A stretch of 64,000 nt of DNA from Burkholderiales bacterium (GTDB taxonomy: Bacteria > Pseudomonadota > Gammaproteobacteria > Burkholderiales > SG8-41): contig JADZGE010000107.1 of NCBI GenBank assembly GCA_020854035.1, positions 1 through 64,000 on the forward strand, read 5' to 3'. Positions 57,901 through 64,000 of this stretch are shown piece by piece (position 1 is the first letter of the stretch; every line of letters begins with the position of its first letter). The notes below the pieces were generated by a model. It was not told the origin of the DNA and ran no database searches. It saw only the letters and a list, made by a program, of their open reading frames with translations. The translations under genes were made by a program, and so were the position numbers.

Positions 57901-60900
57901 ACGGTAAAGGTGGCGCTCGTCTGGGAGCCGGTGAAGGTGAGCGTCTGGCTCGCCGCCGTGAAGTCGGTTGCGGCGAGCGCCGAGCCCCCGGCCACGCTCG
58001 ACACCACCACCGTCTGCACCGGCTCGACCGTGCTCGCGCCATTGAGGTCGCGCGCGACGGAAAACGTGAGCGCCGTTCCCGGCTCGGCGCCCGCCGCACC
58101 CGCCGCGACGCTGAACAGCGGCGCCGCCTCGTCGTTCTGGATCGTCCCCGTCGCGGTGGCGAATGCCGGATTGATGTTCGCCCCGGCCGCGCCGCCCTGC
58201 GCGTTGCTGATCGAGACGAACAAGGTCTCGTCGGCCTCGTACGCGCCGTCGTCGGTCACCGTCACGCTGAAGGTGCGGCTCAACTGACCCGGCGCGAAGG
58301 TGAGGACCTGGTTCGACGCGGTGTAATCGACTCCCGAGGTCGCCGTGCCGGCGGCGACCGTCACGTCCACCGTCTGCTCGACGGTGGAATCGAGTGTCCG
58401 CGAGATCGTGAACGTGAGCGTTCCCGCGGTGCCCTCGTTCAGCGCCACGTTCAGCACATCGATGCGGAACGTCGGAATGTCGTTGTCGACGATGGTCGCG
58501 GTGCCCGTCGCCGTTCCGAGGACGGCGCCCCCGCCCGGGTTCGCCAGCGTGGCGAGCAGCGTTTCGTTGCCTTCCTGCAGGCCGTCGTCCAGCGTGACCA
58601 CGGTGAACGTCCGCGAGCTCTCGCCCTGGGTGAAGGTGAGCGTCCCCGCGCCCGCGAGGTAATCCTCGTCGAGCGTCGCGCTGCCGCCCGCGGCGAGCCC
58701 GATCTCGACGGTTTGCGCCTCGGCAGCGTCGCCGGTCCGGGTGACGGTGTAGACGAGCGCGCCGCCTTCCGTCACGCTCGGGTCGCCGATGCTGAACACC
58801 GGAACCGGGTCGTCGTTCTGTATCGTGCCCTGCGCGCTCGCGCCGGAGATGACGGCGCCGCCGGTCGCGCTGGTGAGCGATACGCGGAAGACCTCGTCCA
58901 GCTCGAACAAGCCGTCCTCCGCGGTCGGCACCGTGAAACTCTGGCTGGTGTCGCCGGGATTGAAGGTGAGCGTGCCGTTCACCGGCGTGAAATCACCCGC
59001 TTCGGCCGGGTTCCCGGTGCCGCCGAGCGATGCGGCGAACCGGACGGTCTGGACGCTTTCGGCGTCTCCCGTCCGGGTGACCGTGAACACGACGCCCGCG
59101 CCCTCGGGCGCCGCCGAATCGGCAATCGCGAGCGCCGGGTTCGCGTCGTCGTCCTGGATGATCGCGGTGACGACCGTCATCGTGCCGAGCGTCGCGCCGC
59201 CGCCCTGCGCGTTCGAGATGATGCCGCGGAAGCCCTCGTCGCGAGTCGCGCCGTTCACTTCATACTGCGTGTCGCCGACCGTTTCGACCAGCAGCGTCTT
59301 CGCGAGACCGTCGCCCGGCAGGAAGGTGACGGTCTCGGCGCGCGGGACGAAGTCGCTCGCCTCCGCGGCGTCGGGTCCACCGCCGAGCGCGGTCGTGAAG
59401 TCCACGGTCTCCGTCGCCTCGGACTCGCGGTTGCGGGAAATCGTGAAGGTGAAGGTTGCCGGCGTGCCGGGGTCGCCCTCGTTCAACGGGCTGTTCACCG
59501 CGAGGTTGTAGACCGGCGCGGGGTCGTCGGTCTGTATCGTGGCGGTTGCGACCGGGGTGCCGAGCGAGAGCGTTCCGCCGCCCGCGACGGTGGCGAGCGT
59601 GCCGAGGAAAGTCTCGCTCGCTTCCGAAATGGTGTCGGCGACCGCGACCACGGTCACGGTGCGCGTCAACTGGTTCGGCGCGAAGGTGACGTCGAGGTTT
59701 TCGGGGTTGAAATCGGTCGGCTCCGCGGCGTCGGCGGCACCGACCGCGTGGAGCGCGGTGGAGAAGTTCACCACCTGCACTTCGTCGGCGAGCCGGTCGC
59801 GGGCGATGGTGAAGGTGAACGTCCCGGCCGCGCCGGGATCGCCCTCGGCGAGCGGCCCGTTCGCCGACAGGCTGTAGACGGGCGCCGGGTCGTTGTCGTT
59901 CACCGTGCCAGCGCCGGTTCCGTCGCCTATCGTACCGAAACTCGATCCGGGAATGGACAGCGTGACCGAGAAGTCCTCCGCCGGCGCGCTGTCGAAGGTC
60001 GTGTCGTTCACGGTGGCGACCGTGACGGTTTTCGACAGTTCGCCGGGCGCGAACGTGAGGGTGGCGCTGACGGCGGTGAAATCGCCCGGGGCGGCGGCCG
60101 TGCCGTTCGCCGTGGTGTACACGACCCGCTGCTGAGCGTCCGAGCCGATGTCGCGGCTCACGGTGAAGGTCGCGAGGCCGCCCTCCGCCACGGCAGCAGC
60201 GTCGGAGATCGAGACTTGCGGCGCGGCTTCGTTGTCGGCGATCTCGCCGGTAGCGGTGGCCGTCGTGACGGCGCCGAAACTGGTCGCGCCCAGGGTGACG
60301 GCGAGACGCTCGTTCGCCTGGGAATCGTACACCGCGTCGTCGATCGGCGCGACGGATATGAGCCTCGTCGTCTCGCCCTGCGTGAAGGTGAGGGTGCCGC
60401 TCTGGGCCGTGAAATCCGACCCCGCGACCGCGCTCCCCGATACGGTCGAGAACTGGACCGTCTGGTCCGGCTGGGCGTCCCCGGCGCGCACGACGCGGAA
60501 CACCACCGTGCCGTTCTCGGGGGCCGGCGTGGTGCCGGAATCAACCGAGATGCTCAGGCTCGGGGCCGGATCGTCGTTCGTGATCGTGCCGAACGCGGTG
60601 CCGCCGCCGATGGACGGCAGGGCGCCCCCGCTCGTCGCCGGGTTGCTGAGCGTCACCTGCACGGTCTCGGCGAGCTCGTATGTCCCGTCGACTGCGGTCG
60701 GCACCGTGATGGTGCGCGAGAGCACGCCATCGGCGAAGGTGAGAACTCCGGAGATCACCGGGCCGCTGTTGTCGTAGTCGGTGCCGGCAGTTGCCGTTCC
60801 CGGCGTGACCGCGAAATCGACGAAGTGGTTCACGCCCGGCGCATTCAACGTCCGGATCACGGTGAAGACGAGGTTGCCGCCCTCGGTCACCGACGTGTCC

Positions 60901-62792
60901 GAGATGATGAAGCTCGCGATGTCGTCGTCGATGATGGTCGCCTGCGCGGAACTCGCCGCTCCGATCACCGCACCGCCGGTGGCGCTCGCGAGCGACACGC
61001 TGAACGTTTCGTTGCCCTCCTGCAGGATGTCCTGCGTGGTGGCGACGGTGAAGGTCCGCGCGAGCTCGCCCTGGGTGAAGGTGAGGGCGCTCGAGCGGGA
61101 CGTGAAATCACCCGCGCCCGCGGTGTCCCCGGCGCCGATCAGCGTGCCGATCGTCACGGCCTGCGCGGCCTCCGCGTCGGCGCTGCGTGACACGGTGAAT
61201 ACGATCCCGGTGCCTTCGATCGCGCCCGAGTTCGTCACGGAAAATACCGGCACGGGATCGTTGTCGAGGATGGTGCCCGTCGCGTTCGCGGTCGTGACCG
61301 AGCCGAAGCTCGGGTTGCTCAACGACAGGCGGAAGGTCTGGTCGAGTTCGAACAGCGCATCGTCGAGCAGCGTGACGCTGACCGTCTTCGCTGTCTCGCC
61401 CTGCGTGAACGTCAGCGCCCCGGCCGCCGCCGCGTAGTCCGCGCCCTGCGTCGCCGTGATCCCGGAGGTCGCGAAGTTGACCGTCTGCGAACGCTCGGCG
61501 TCCCCCGTGCGGGTAACCGTGAAAACGACCTGGCCACCCTCGACGTCGGCGGCGCCGGCGCTCACCTGGAAGGTGGGGGCGGGGTCGTTGTCGGTGATCG
61601 TGGCGGTTGCCGTGCCGGCGGTGATCGCCGCGCCACCGGCGGCATTGAAGATTCGCGCCCCGAAGGTTTCGGGCGAGGTGTTGTCGTAGAGCCCATCGTC
61701 GATCAGGCCCACCGTGAAGGTCTTGACGGTTTCGCCCTGGCTGAAGGTGAGCGTGCCGGTCGCGGGGGCGTAGTCGAACTTTCCTTCCAGCGGGCCCCCG
61801 GTCGTGACGGCCGTCCCGTCGAAGGTCGCGAACTCGACGCTCTGGGGTAGCGGGGCATCACCCGTGCGGGTGACCGTGAAGGTGACGATGCCGGCCTCAC
61901 TCGCGCTGCCTCCGGAGATCGTGAAGCCCGGATCGCTGATCGACCCCACGCTCGTCGTCAACACTCCGAGCCTCGCGCCATTGGTGGTGCCGGTCAACTC
62001 CAGCGTGAAGGTTTCCGTGCCTTCGAGCAGGTTGTCCGTCAGCGTGGCGATCGTGAGCGTCTTCGTCATCTCGCCCGAGCCGAACGAGACCAGGCCGTCG
62101 CCGAACTGAACGAAGTCGGCGCCGCGGGTCGCGCTACCGCCGGCCGCCGTTACCGTGACCGATGCGGGCTGGGGCCCGCCCGTCCGAACGATTGTGAAGA
62201 CGAGGTTCCCGCCCTCGACCGCCGCGACCGAGGCGAGCTCGAACTGCAACGTGGGGACGCCCATCCCGCCTTCGTCCTGTCCGCGGAGATCCGGTGGCGG
62301 GGCCGCCACGACGGGATTCTCGGCGCCGAGTATCTCGTCGAGACCGCCGCCACTGCCACCGGCAGCTGACGGTCCCGCGCCGGCGGCGGCGCCGAACGCC
62401 TCCGGAAGGGCTGTCGCTTCCGGCAGCGAACCGCCGGTGTCCACGGGCTGGCCGCCGCCGCCGCGCGTCTCGGTGCCGCTGGCGGTGACGACGTTCAATC
62501 CATCGGCATTTTCGAAAAGGAGCGTGGCGCTCGGCGACTCGCCCGGCGGCGCGGCAGCCGGGTCGCGGGCCGCGGGAGCCTCGTCCGGAAAGAACGCGCC
62601 GAGCGTCACTCGGCCTTCGGCGTAGACGATGACGAGATCACGCCCGCTGCGCTCGATGCGCAGGCCGGCTGCCTGGGATGGGTCGACCACGCTGATCGTG
62701 TCGCCGGGCGACACCTCAAGGCGGTCACCGGGGTTCAGCTGGACGGTGCGAGCCGTCCCTTTCGCATCGACGATTCTCAGCGATAGTGCCAC
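45924..62792 (-). CDS. Giant type I-secreted adhesin with Calx-beta, FG-GAP and RTX repeats
   Basis: 5,622 residues, about 560 kDa, in one intact frame. Residues 1-160 have no signal peptide and resemble the N-terminal prefix of BapA/LapA-type adhesins (GDRLEVSPGDTISVVD; DLVIVYAEGRVTLGAFF), followed by a Gly/Ala-rich linker with AAAG at 135-138. Then come 41 Calx-beta repeats (about 180-4935), each opening near NDD/DND..P.FSI and E-G...FTVTR. Next are seven FG-GAP units with DxNGDGxxD calcium loops (about 4950-5420), enough for a seven-bladed propeller. Four RTX nonapeptides (GGRGNDTLA type, about 5450-5490) and a C-terminal type I secretion signal region (ending VTQVVS) follow. It carries no PEP-CTERM. 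It probably binds calcium at the cell surface and mediates adhesion. No T1SS genes are in the window. No sigma-54 site is evident upstream. Confidence 0.95.
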   Translation of the reverse strand: MALSLRIVDAKGTARTVQLNPGDRLEVSPGDTISVVDPSQAAGLRIERSGRDLVIVYAEGRVTLGAFFPDEAPAARDPAAAPPGESPSATLLFENADGLNVVTASGTETRGGGGQPVDTGGSLPEATALPEAFGAAAGAGPSAAGGSGGGLDEILGAENPVVAAPPPDLRGQDEGGMGVPTLQFELASVAAVEGGNLVFTIVRTGGPQPASVTVTAAGGSATRGADFVQFGDGLVSFGSGEMTKTLTIATLTDNLLEGTETFTLELTGTTNGARLGVLTTSVGSISDPGFTISGGSASEAGIVTFTVTRTGDAPLPQSVEFATFDGTAVTTGGPLEGKFDYAPATGTLTFSQGETVKTFTVGLIDDGLYDNTSPETFGARIFNAAGGAAITAGTATATITDNDPAPTFQVSAGAADVEGGQVVFTVTRTGDAERSQTVNFATSGITATQGADYAAAAGALTFTQGETAKTVSVTLLDDALFELDQTFRLSLSNPSFGSVTTANATGTILDNDPVPVFSVTNSGAIEGTGIVFTVSRSADAEAAQAVTIGTLIGAGDTAGAGDFTSRSSALTFTQGELARTFTVATTQDILQEGNETFSVSLASATGGAVIGAASSAQATIIDDDIASFIISDTSVTEGGNLVFTVIRTLNAPGVNHFVDFAVTPGTATAGTDYDNSGPVISGVLTFADGVLSRTITVPTAVDGTYELAETVQVTLSNPATSGGALPSIGGGTAFGTITNDDPAPSLSISVDSGTTPAPENGTVVFRVVRAGDAQPDQTVQFSTVSGSAVAGSDFTAQSGTLTFTQGETTRLISVAPIDDAVYDSQANERLAVTLGATSFGAVTTATATGEIADNEAAPQVSISDAAAVAEGGLATFTVSRDIGSDAQQRVVYTTANGTAAAPGDFTAVSATLTFAPGELSKTVTVATVNDTTFDSAPAEDFSVTLSIPGSSFGTIGDGTGAGTVNDNDPAPVYSLSANGPLAEGDPGAAGTFTFTIARDRLADEVQVVNFSTALHAVGAADAAEPTDFNPENLDVTFAPNQLTRTVTVVAVADTISEASETFLGTLATVAGGGTLSLGTPVATATIQTDDPAPVYNLAVNSPLNEGDPGTPATFTFTISRNRESEATETVDFTTALGGGPDAAEASDFVPRAETVTFLPGDGLAKTLLVETVGDTQYEVNGATRDEGFRGIISNAQGGGATLGTMTVVTAIIQDDDANPALAIADSAAPEGAGVVFTVTRTGDAESVQTVRFAASLGGTGNPAEAGDFTPVNGTLTFNPGDTSQSFTVPTAEDGLFELDEVFRVSLTSATGGAVISGASAQGTIQNDDPVPVFSIGDPSVTEGGALVYTVTRTGDAAEAQTVEIGLAAGGSATLDEDYLAGAGTLTFTQGESSRTFTVVTLDDGLQEGNETLLATLANPGGGAVLGTATGTATIVDNDIPTFRIDVLNVALNEGTAGTLTFTISRTLDSTVEQTVDVTVAAGTATSGVDYTASNQVLTFAPGQLSRTFSVTVTDDGAYEADETLFVSISNAQGGAAGANINPAFATATGTIQNDEAAPLFSVAAGAAGAEPGTALTFSVARDLNGASTVEPVQTVVVSSVAGGSALAATDFTAASQTLTFTGSQTSATFTVPVLNDSVFEGSETVFASLTGATGGASIVGTQSLATGTINDDETAPDFSFTGNPAQVAEGNAVVFTVARSGASQSPQIVAYSTVDGTALAGSDYTAQGGVLTFTGSDTTRTVTVLTTDDTLFDSGATENFTITLGATNFGNVGSPATGTISDNEVAPAFSVSAGAAATEGGAVVFTVTRNRGADAAQTVSFSTVPGTALEAGNADYNGAAGVLTFTGTETTRTLTVTTINDTLFDSVATENFTVTLGATNFGTIASGTATGAINDNDTVAPAFSITAGPTLAEDGGGIVFTVNRTRGADATQTVSFTTVNGTAIAGADYAAQSGVLTFTGTETSQTITVAVTDDAVFDGADLESFTVSLSAPSYGTISGAVASGVIDDNEAPPAYSLAVSGAVAEGTPGAAGAFTFTITRDRLSDATQVVNFATALHGAATNPAEAGDFAGVSATPVTFAPADATRTIVVNAVADAIFEADETFLGTLTTAAGGGTLTLGTSVATATILNDEAAAPTFSISNGTAIEGVAGTAGALTFTVTRSGDAEDPQTVAFSTADSGAGAGFATAGADYTSASGTLTFTQGQTSATFTVATLQDAAVEGTESMVAALGAVNFGGVTTATGTGTIQDDDVPVYSIGSPSVAEGAAGTGGILTFTVTRDKVAGAGITQSIDVQVAGGTAAAGTDYTAPGGTIVLTFSESDLARTFTVAALGDALFEANETILATLSNIQNVSGPPVGGTILTGTGTGTLTNDDATPSFSVTPAAANEGLGIVFSVTRSNDAQMDQSVRVSTYNQGVGPAFATAGTDYTAVDTVLTFTQGELAKNVTVTTIDDALFELSEAFGLTLTSATGGASILAASAAGTINNDAAGGNDAIPVFSISGGAATEESNAITFTVTRAGDAQATQTVSFATVAGTASQTLPGQDYLGASGALTFTTGETVKSFTVATIADGLFEGATPETFTAVLSGPTGGAVLGAATGTGSITDNDAAPVFSFFNPAVSANEGNGANGVLTFAVVRSGNSQATQIVNFATALDAAGADPAEPADFVASSGALTFTSLDGFNATKTFTVQATADTAFEGAETFLATLSGAANATATGTILNDDTAPVYTLAVSAAAAEGTPGAAGAFTFTVTRDRLAEATQVVNFATGLSGAANAAEADDFTAVPATGLTFAPGQLARTVVVNAVADAVFEGNEIFLGTLTTAAGGGTLTLGATTLVTATINNDDAAPLYNLAVSGAAAEDGPAAYTFTITRDRLAEATQVVNFATALSGAASAAEAGDFTSVGTTGITFQPGELSRTVVVNAIADTVFEDNEIFLGTLTTAAGGGTLTLGTATLVTATIGNDDGAPTFAINSASATEGAAGTAGVLTFAVTRTGNAEAPQTVQFATVSGTAGEGFDYTGNSGTLTFTQGQASATFTVATIQDALVEGTESLLATLGATNFGSVTAATGTGSIVDDDIPIFSIGSVAATEGAPLTFAVTRDRAGVEQSIVVNVAAGTAGASDFTTPVPNPLTLTFSNSTIAGGPGFTQTFTVATTADTVFENDETVLATLGAISGGPGGNINPAFATATGTIQDDETAPDFELTATSAGAEPGTDLTFTVTRNLNGSSSIEPTQTVVVTALNGTATAGADYTASTQTLTFTTGENAKSFVVPVLNDGLFEGAETVIASLSGATGGAAIGAAATLAGTINDDEAAPTFSIADASVAEGAAGTNGILTFAVVRSGGAQATQVVTYATAAAGGAGDGDALAEANDFVATGGALTFTSLDAGTTTRFFTVQAVGDAVFEASETFTVTLGGAAPASTATGTLTNDDGAPAFSFVSANVAGAEGTAGNGALVFSVARSGNAEATQVVSFTPATSGADNGDVAAEADDIVTGAGSVTFTSLDGANATKSFTVVTQADAIVEASETFTVTLGGAAPALLATGTISNDDLTAPSFNLTAVTTGAEAGPAHLTYTVTRTGNAEAAQTVVLSTVNGSATSGLDYTASTQTLTFTKGETAKSFVVNVLDDALFEGAETVIASMASATGGAVIGATATLAGTINDDEAAPTFSIGNASATEGGFVTFAVVRSGTAQATQVVTYATAAASGAGNGDAAAETGDFTATGGAVTFTSLDAGTTTRFFSVQTSADAVFEADETFTVTLAGAAPAATATATITNDDAAPTLAITPASATEGAAMTFVVNRIGNAEATQTVQFATSDIGAVAPGDYTGNSGTLTLTQGQGTATFTVATVQDTLTEGTETLRVSLSSASFGTIAGAGTATGSIIDDDIPIFSINSSSVAEGGVLTFSVARDRTGATQTIEVNVTAGTATAGGDYTAPGGTITLTFAPADATRTFTVQTTADTVFESDETLFAALGAITGGSGGNVSGSAGTGTGTIQNDDAQPSVSIAATTAGSETGPAAVTFTVTRTGTAQATQTVTVNAAIGGSNPVAAGDFSAALTTLTFTSLDASGATRTFTVNVTDDAVFELQETMLATLASASPGLTIGTGTATGFINDNDAAPSFSVTDAQANEGTGIVFTVTRSSGSVQPPQTVVINSMVSGGAQPGVAESGDFSVTGTTLTFTQGETAKTFTVATTADTVFEPNETFLVSLSTPSGGATINPAATTATGTITNDDATPAFSIANSSGAEGTAADGSIVFSVVRSGNAETDQVVNWASAAATGTGNGDTAAESGDFTAASGAVTFTSLDGANATKTFTVATVADGVFEPAETFQVVLSGAAGATATGTITNDEAAPAFSIGNASANEDGGVLTFAVTRAFGPGVTASEAAQAVSYATADAAATVASGDYNPASGALTFTGSETTRTFTVQSNTDAVFENDETFTAALSGATGGATLGAPATGTGMLLEEDAAPVVSIAASASATEGSPVTFTVTRDRVTQPTHTVVYSTALGGGGDQAEAGDFTAASNATFTFTPGQLTGTFTVASTQDTVYENDENFLVTLGSTNLGTVNAGAATATGTIMDNEPDPVFTVNSPSAPEGASLTFTVTRTFGSGTSSEPAQTVTIATSDGTAQIADSDYTANSATLTFTGAETTRTFVVATGNDVAPEANETVLALLSAPTGGAVLGGAATGTGTITDNDNINFSIASAAATEGSAVTFTVTRSAVGGVTQTVQFSTAGGTGSDPAEAGDFTAVANQVVTFLPTDGLTKTVTVATVQDGIFESNETFLVTLSNATGGATISTASATGTITNDEAAPAFNIGTASTTEGTLPGTGGVLTFSITRTFSGSTTSAEPVQTVTVNTADGTATVANNDYTPVSGLTLTYTTADGNNATRTFTVQAVADSVDEANENFNVSLSGASGGATIGIGSAVGTINNDDATVTGIDLTALNGTNGGFIMAGAAANNRTGFAVSGGDINGDGFADLILSGQNVTGLSRSQAGAVYVVYGKASGFSNIGNLDTLNGTNGFKIVGALSVERAGYSASVAGDVNGDGFDDIVIGSWRGGYSLVNAYVLFGGTGFGATFDLATLSGSNGFAVTNIPNDNETNSWSRVGTAGDFNGDGFADIMIGNPRGETGALTNNGQSWVVFGKATAYPASFSIASVGGAVAGFELDGGTNNHRSGTAVGTVGDYNGDGLDDIAVGAPGGNQSYLYFGKTSGFSTVALSGLNGSNGGFRLTGSGTLGYSVASAGDVNGDGFADWFVGAPVAGYGASYVVFGKASGFANITAASLNGSTGFRLNGPLNYGQGGYSVSSAGDVNGDGFDDMIVGAPDSVFSGGLPGIGESYIVYGRASFPASLTLSATMSSTDGFRLFAAVNGDRTGHSVSGAGDVDGDGFDDVIIGAPRSDPSGGADAGRVYVVFGTPTGALAFDGRAAGSGQTFSGSGTIVGSGFDDTLTGGSGEDVIVGGRGNDTLAGGGGADSLAGGAGNDTLAFDSLDRRVDGGTGVDTLSFAGSGQSLDLTLVASNKFRGLERIDLTGTGNNSLTLNVQDVLDMTDTEIPGLSGGLATNTNVLLVRGNAGDTVTSSGHGWVASGTISDGAVTYNHYVSGIAHLLVEQNVTQVVS
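46319..46450 (-). repeat. RTX calcium-binding nonapeptide repeats in the giant adhesin
   Basis: Four or five tandem GG-x-G-x-D-x-[LUV]-x units (GGSGEDVIV, GGRGNDTLA, GGGGADSLA, GGAGNDTLA) precede a non-repetitive C-terminal region expected to hold the type I secretion signal. Confidence 0.9.
46530..47940 (-). repeat. Seven FG-GAP repeats (predicted integrin-like propeller) in the giant adhesin
   Basis: Seven copies of the calcium-loop motif are visible: GGDINGDGFADL, AGDVNGDGFDDI, AGDFNGDGFADI, VGDYNGDGLDDI, AGDVNGDGFADW, AGDVNGDGFDDM and AGDVDGDGFDDV. Each sits in a blade of about 60-70 residues with a YVVFGK-type strand. Confidence 0.9.
47980..62260 (-). repeat. Array of 41 Calx-beta domains in the giant adhesin
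   Basis: I counted 41 units by the recurring boundary N/D-D-N/D/E..P.FSI and the following E-G...FTVTR. Units are about 95-130 residues. Several variants recur in the same order (a short 'IPIFSIG' unit after a longer 'GTAGVLTFAVTRTGN' unit, for example), which suggests duplication of multi-domain blocks. Confidence 0.85.
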
Positions 62793-62983
62793 TCAGCTCC
62801 CCCGTGCGGGTCGTGAAACCTCAAGTTAGTTCTTGATATTACAGCATAAGCAGCGGACTTTGGTGACATTTCCCCGGCCGCTCGCCACGGCCGCGGAGTC
62901 CGCGCCGGAGCGTCTGATTTACGCAACGATTCTTGGCCTGTTTTGGCCGCTTTGCGAGGCAATTTTGCACAAGGGCACACCTG
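62793..62983. other. Spacer upstream of the giant adhesin gene
   Basis: The 191 bases hold no gene. They are less G+C-rich (about 62820-62850). A weak -10-like TAATAT is seen on the minus strand near 62840. GG and GC elements at sigma-54 spacing were looked for and not found. Confidence 0.4.
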
Positions 62984-64000
62984 TCACGCTCGCGTCTCGG
63001 TTTCACGGAACCGGGCAAGCCGCTGCGCCGTGCGTTCGATCACGGATGGCCAGTCCCCCGTCCTCGGCTGCCGCAGGAGCGTCATGGTCGGATACCAGAC
63101 GCTCTCTTCCCGTTCCAGCATCCAGCGCCAGTCGGGGGCGTGGGGGAGCAGCACCCAGACCCGCTTGCCCAGCGCCCCCGCGAGGTGCGCAACCGAAGTG
63201 TCCACCGTGATGACGAGGTCCAGGTTGGAGATGAAGGCGGCGGTGTCGGCGAAGTCCGTCAGGAACCGCGTATCGTCAGCCAGGCGCTCGTCGCGGCCGG
63301 CCGGCGGCTTCTGCAGGCTGTGCCACGCGATTCCCGGGACAGCGAACACGGGCGAGAGCAGAGGAAATGGGATCGACCGCCAGCGGTCATGGGGGTGCTC
63401 GGGGCGTCCGGCCCAGGCGAGCCCGACCCGCAATCCCGTCCCGCCGGCGGCAAGGCGCCCGCGCCACGCCTCCGTGAGGCTGGGGTCCGCCGTCACGTAG
63501 GGCACGGTCGCGGGAACCGCAGCGAGCGTGGTGCCGAGCGCGAGCGGCAGCGTAAGCAGCGGGCAGTGCAGGTCGAAGGCGGGCAGTGGCGCTCCGGCGA
63601 CGACGACTTCCGCGACGCCGGCAGCGCGCGTGAAGAGGCGGGCTGTCTCGGGCCGGGACTCGACGAGGATGGTTGCCCCGCGTTCGGCGAGCACCGCGGC
63701 ATAGCGCACGAACTGGATCGCATCGCCCAGTCCCTGCTCCGCGTGCAGCAGGATCCGCCGGCCGCGCGGGTCTTCGCCGGCGTAACGCGGGTGAGGGAAG
63801 CGGCGCTCCAGCCGGCGCCCGTCCGCCGTCCGCCAGCGCCATTCGTACTCGGGCCAGCCGCGGGCGAAGTCACCCGTGAGCAGGAGTGCGAGCGAAAGGT
63901 TCCAGTGTGCGTCCGGATTACCGGGCTCGGCGGCGACCGCGGATTCGAAAGCGCGTATGGCCGCATGCGGTTCGCCGCGCTGGACGTGGATCGTTCCGAG
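62984..64000 (-). CDS. TPR-glycosyltransferase (GT9/GT41-like), 5' end beyond window
   Basis: The frame is open from the right edge of the window to the stop at 62984 (338 residues visible). The visible N-terminal part is a TPR unit (VQRGEPHAAIRAFESAVAAE, AHWNLSLALL), followed by GWPEYEWRWR, ILLHAEQGLGDAIQFVRYA and, towards the end, DLVITVDTSVAHLAGALGKRVW. A GTG near 63709 could be mistaken for its start but is internal, because the upstream sequence matches the paralogue at 40091-41800 segment for segment. As with that gene, protein O-glycosylation is the likely role. It is separated from the adhesin gene by 191 bases and transcribed towards it. Confidence 0.9.
   Translation of the reverse strand, partial: LGTIHVQRGEPHAAIRAFESAVAAEPGNPDAHWNLSLALLLTGDFARGWPEYEWRWRTADGRRLERRFPHPRYAGEDPRGRRILLHAEQGLGDAIQFVRYAAVLAERGATILVESRPETARLFTRAAGVAEVVVAGAPLPAFDLHCPLLTLPLALGTTLAAVPATVPYVTADPSLTEAWRGRLAAGGTGLRVGLAWAGRPEHPHDRWRSIPFPLLSPVFAVPGIAWHSLQKPPAGRDERLADDTRFLTDFADTAAFISNLDLVITVDTSVAHLAGALGKRVWVLLPHAPDWRWMLEREESVWYPTMTLLRQPRTGDWPSVIERTAQRLARFRETETRA

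Noticed and set aside
50784..61190. A 3,468-residue open frame opposite the giant adhesin gene
   Set aside because: It is Arg/Gly/His/Val-rich with no domain and exists only because the G+C-rich codon pattern of the adhesin removes stops on the opposite strand. The adhesin frame has clear repeat domains.
62881..62960. Sigma-54 promoter for the giant adhesin gene
   Set aside because: On the minus strand GGCCAAGAATCGTTGC has the elements, but GG and GC are 12 bases apart instead of 10.

Overview
The window is very G+C-rich, densely coded DNA. It comes from a Gram-negative bacterium that carries the exosortase A (XrtA)/PEP-CTERM protein-sorting system together with a large exopolysaccharide (EPS) locus. 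The gene set (PrsK/PrsR, PrsT lipoproteins, a TIGR03013-type sugar transferase, the exosortase-associated ligase/decarboxylase/ACP/hydrolase set, a PepA-like floc protein) is typical of floc- or biofilm-forming Betaproteobacteria. That assignment is inferred from gene content only. The exosortase itself is not in the window and probably lies beyond the left edge.

Layout. 1-24.5 kb is EPS and precursor biosynthesis: two small DUF5989/SxtJ membrane proteins, an asparagine-synthase homologue, galE, the decarboxylase and acyl-CoA ligase of the exosortase-associated module, a GNAT-like protein, kdsD, a GT4 glycosyltransferase, an ACP with two atypical alpha/beta hydrolases, a parallel beta-helix protein, a Wzy/WaaL-type polymerase with a domain inserted in its periplasmic loop, manC, a lytic transglycosylase, a chain-length protein fused to a tyrosine-recombinase-like domain, a DegP-like protease, and a tviB/tviC pair predicted to make UDP-GalNAcA. 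24.5-41.8 kb holds the initiating sugar transferase, the PrsK/PrsR two-component system, two PEP-CTERM substrates, two PrsT TPR lipoproteins, a small uncharacterised gene, a secreted methyltransferase-like protein and a TPR-glycosyltransferase. 41.8-64 kb holds a third PrsT, a TIGR03032 protein, a 5,622-residue type I-secreted adhesin (41 Calx-beta repeats, a seven-repeat FG-GAP propeller, RTX repeats) and a second, partial, TPR-glycosyltransferase.

The most coherent unannotated signal is regulatory. Eight exact TGGC-N8-TTGC sigma-54 promoters and two close variants lie just upstream of EPS, PrsT, PEP-CTERM and small genes. Several have, 60-250 bp upstream, a 17-bp dyad of the form TGTAARAAAATCCGACA (five clear copies, two of them identical). 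PrsR, a sigma-54 activator, is encoded in the middle of the region. This looks like one PrsK/PrsR-RpoN regulon that couples EPS synthesis to PEP-CTERM surface protein production. Other points of interest are the Wzz/recombinase-fold fusion, atypical nucleophile positions in three enzymes, and a 27/30 inverted pair of short-period repeats.
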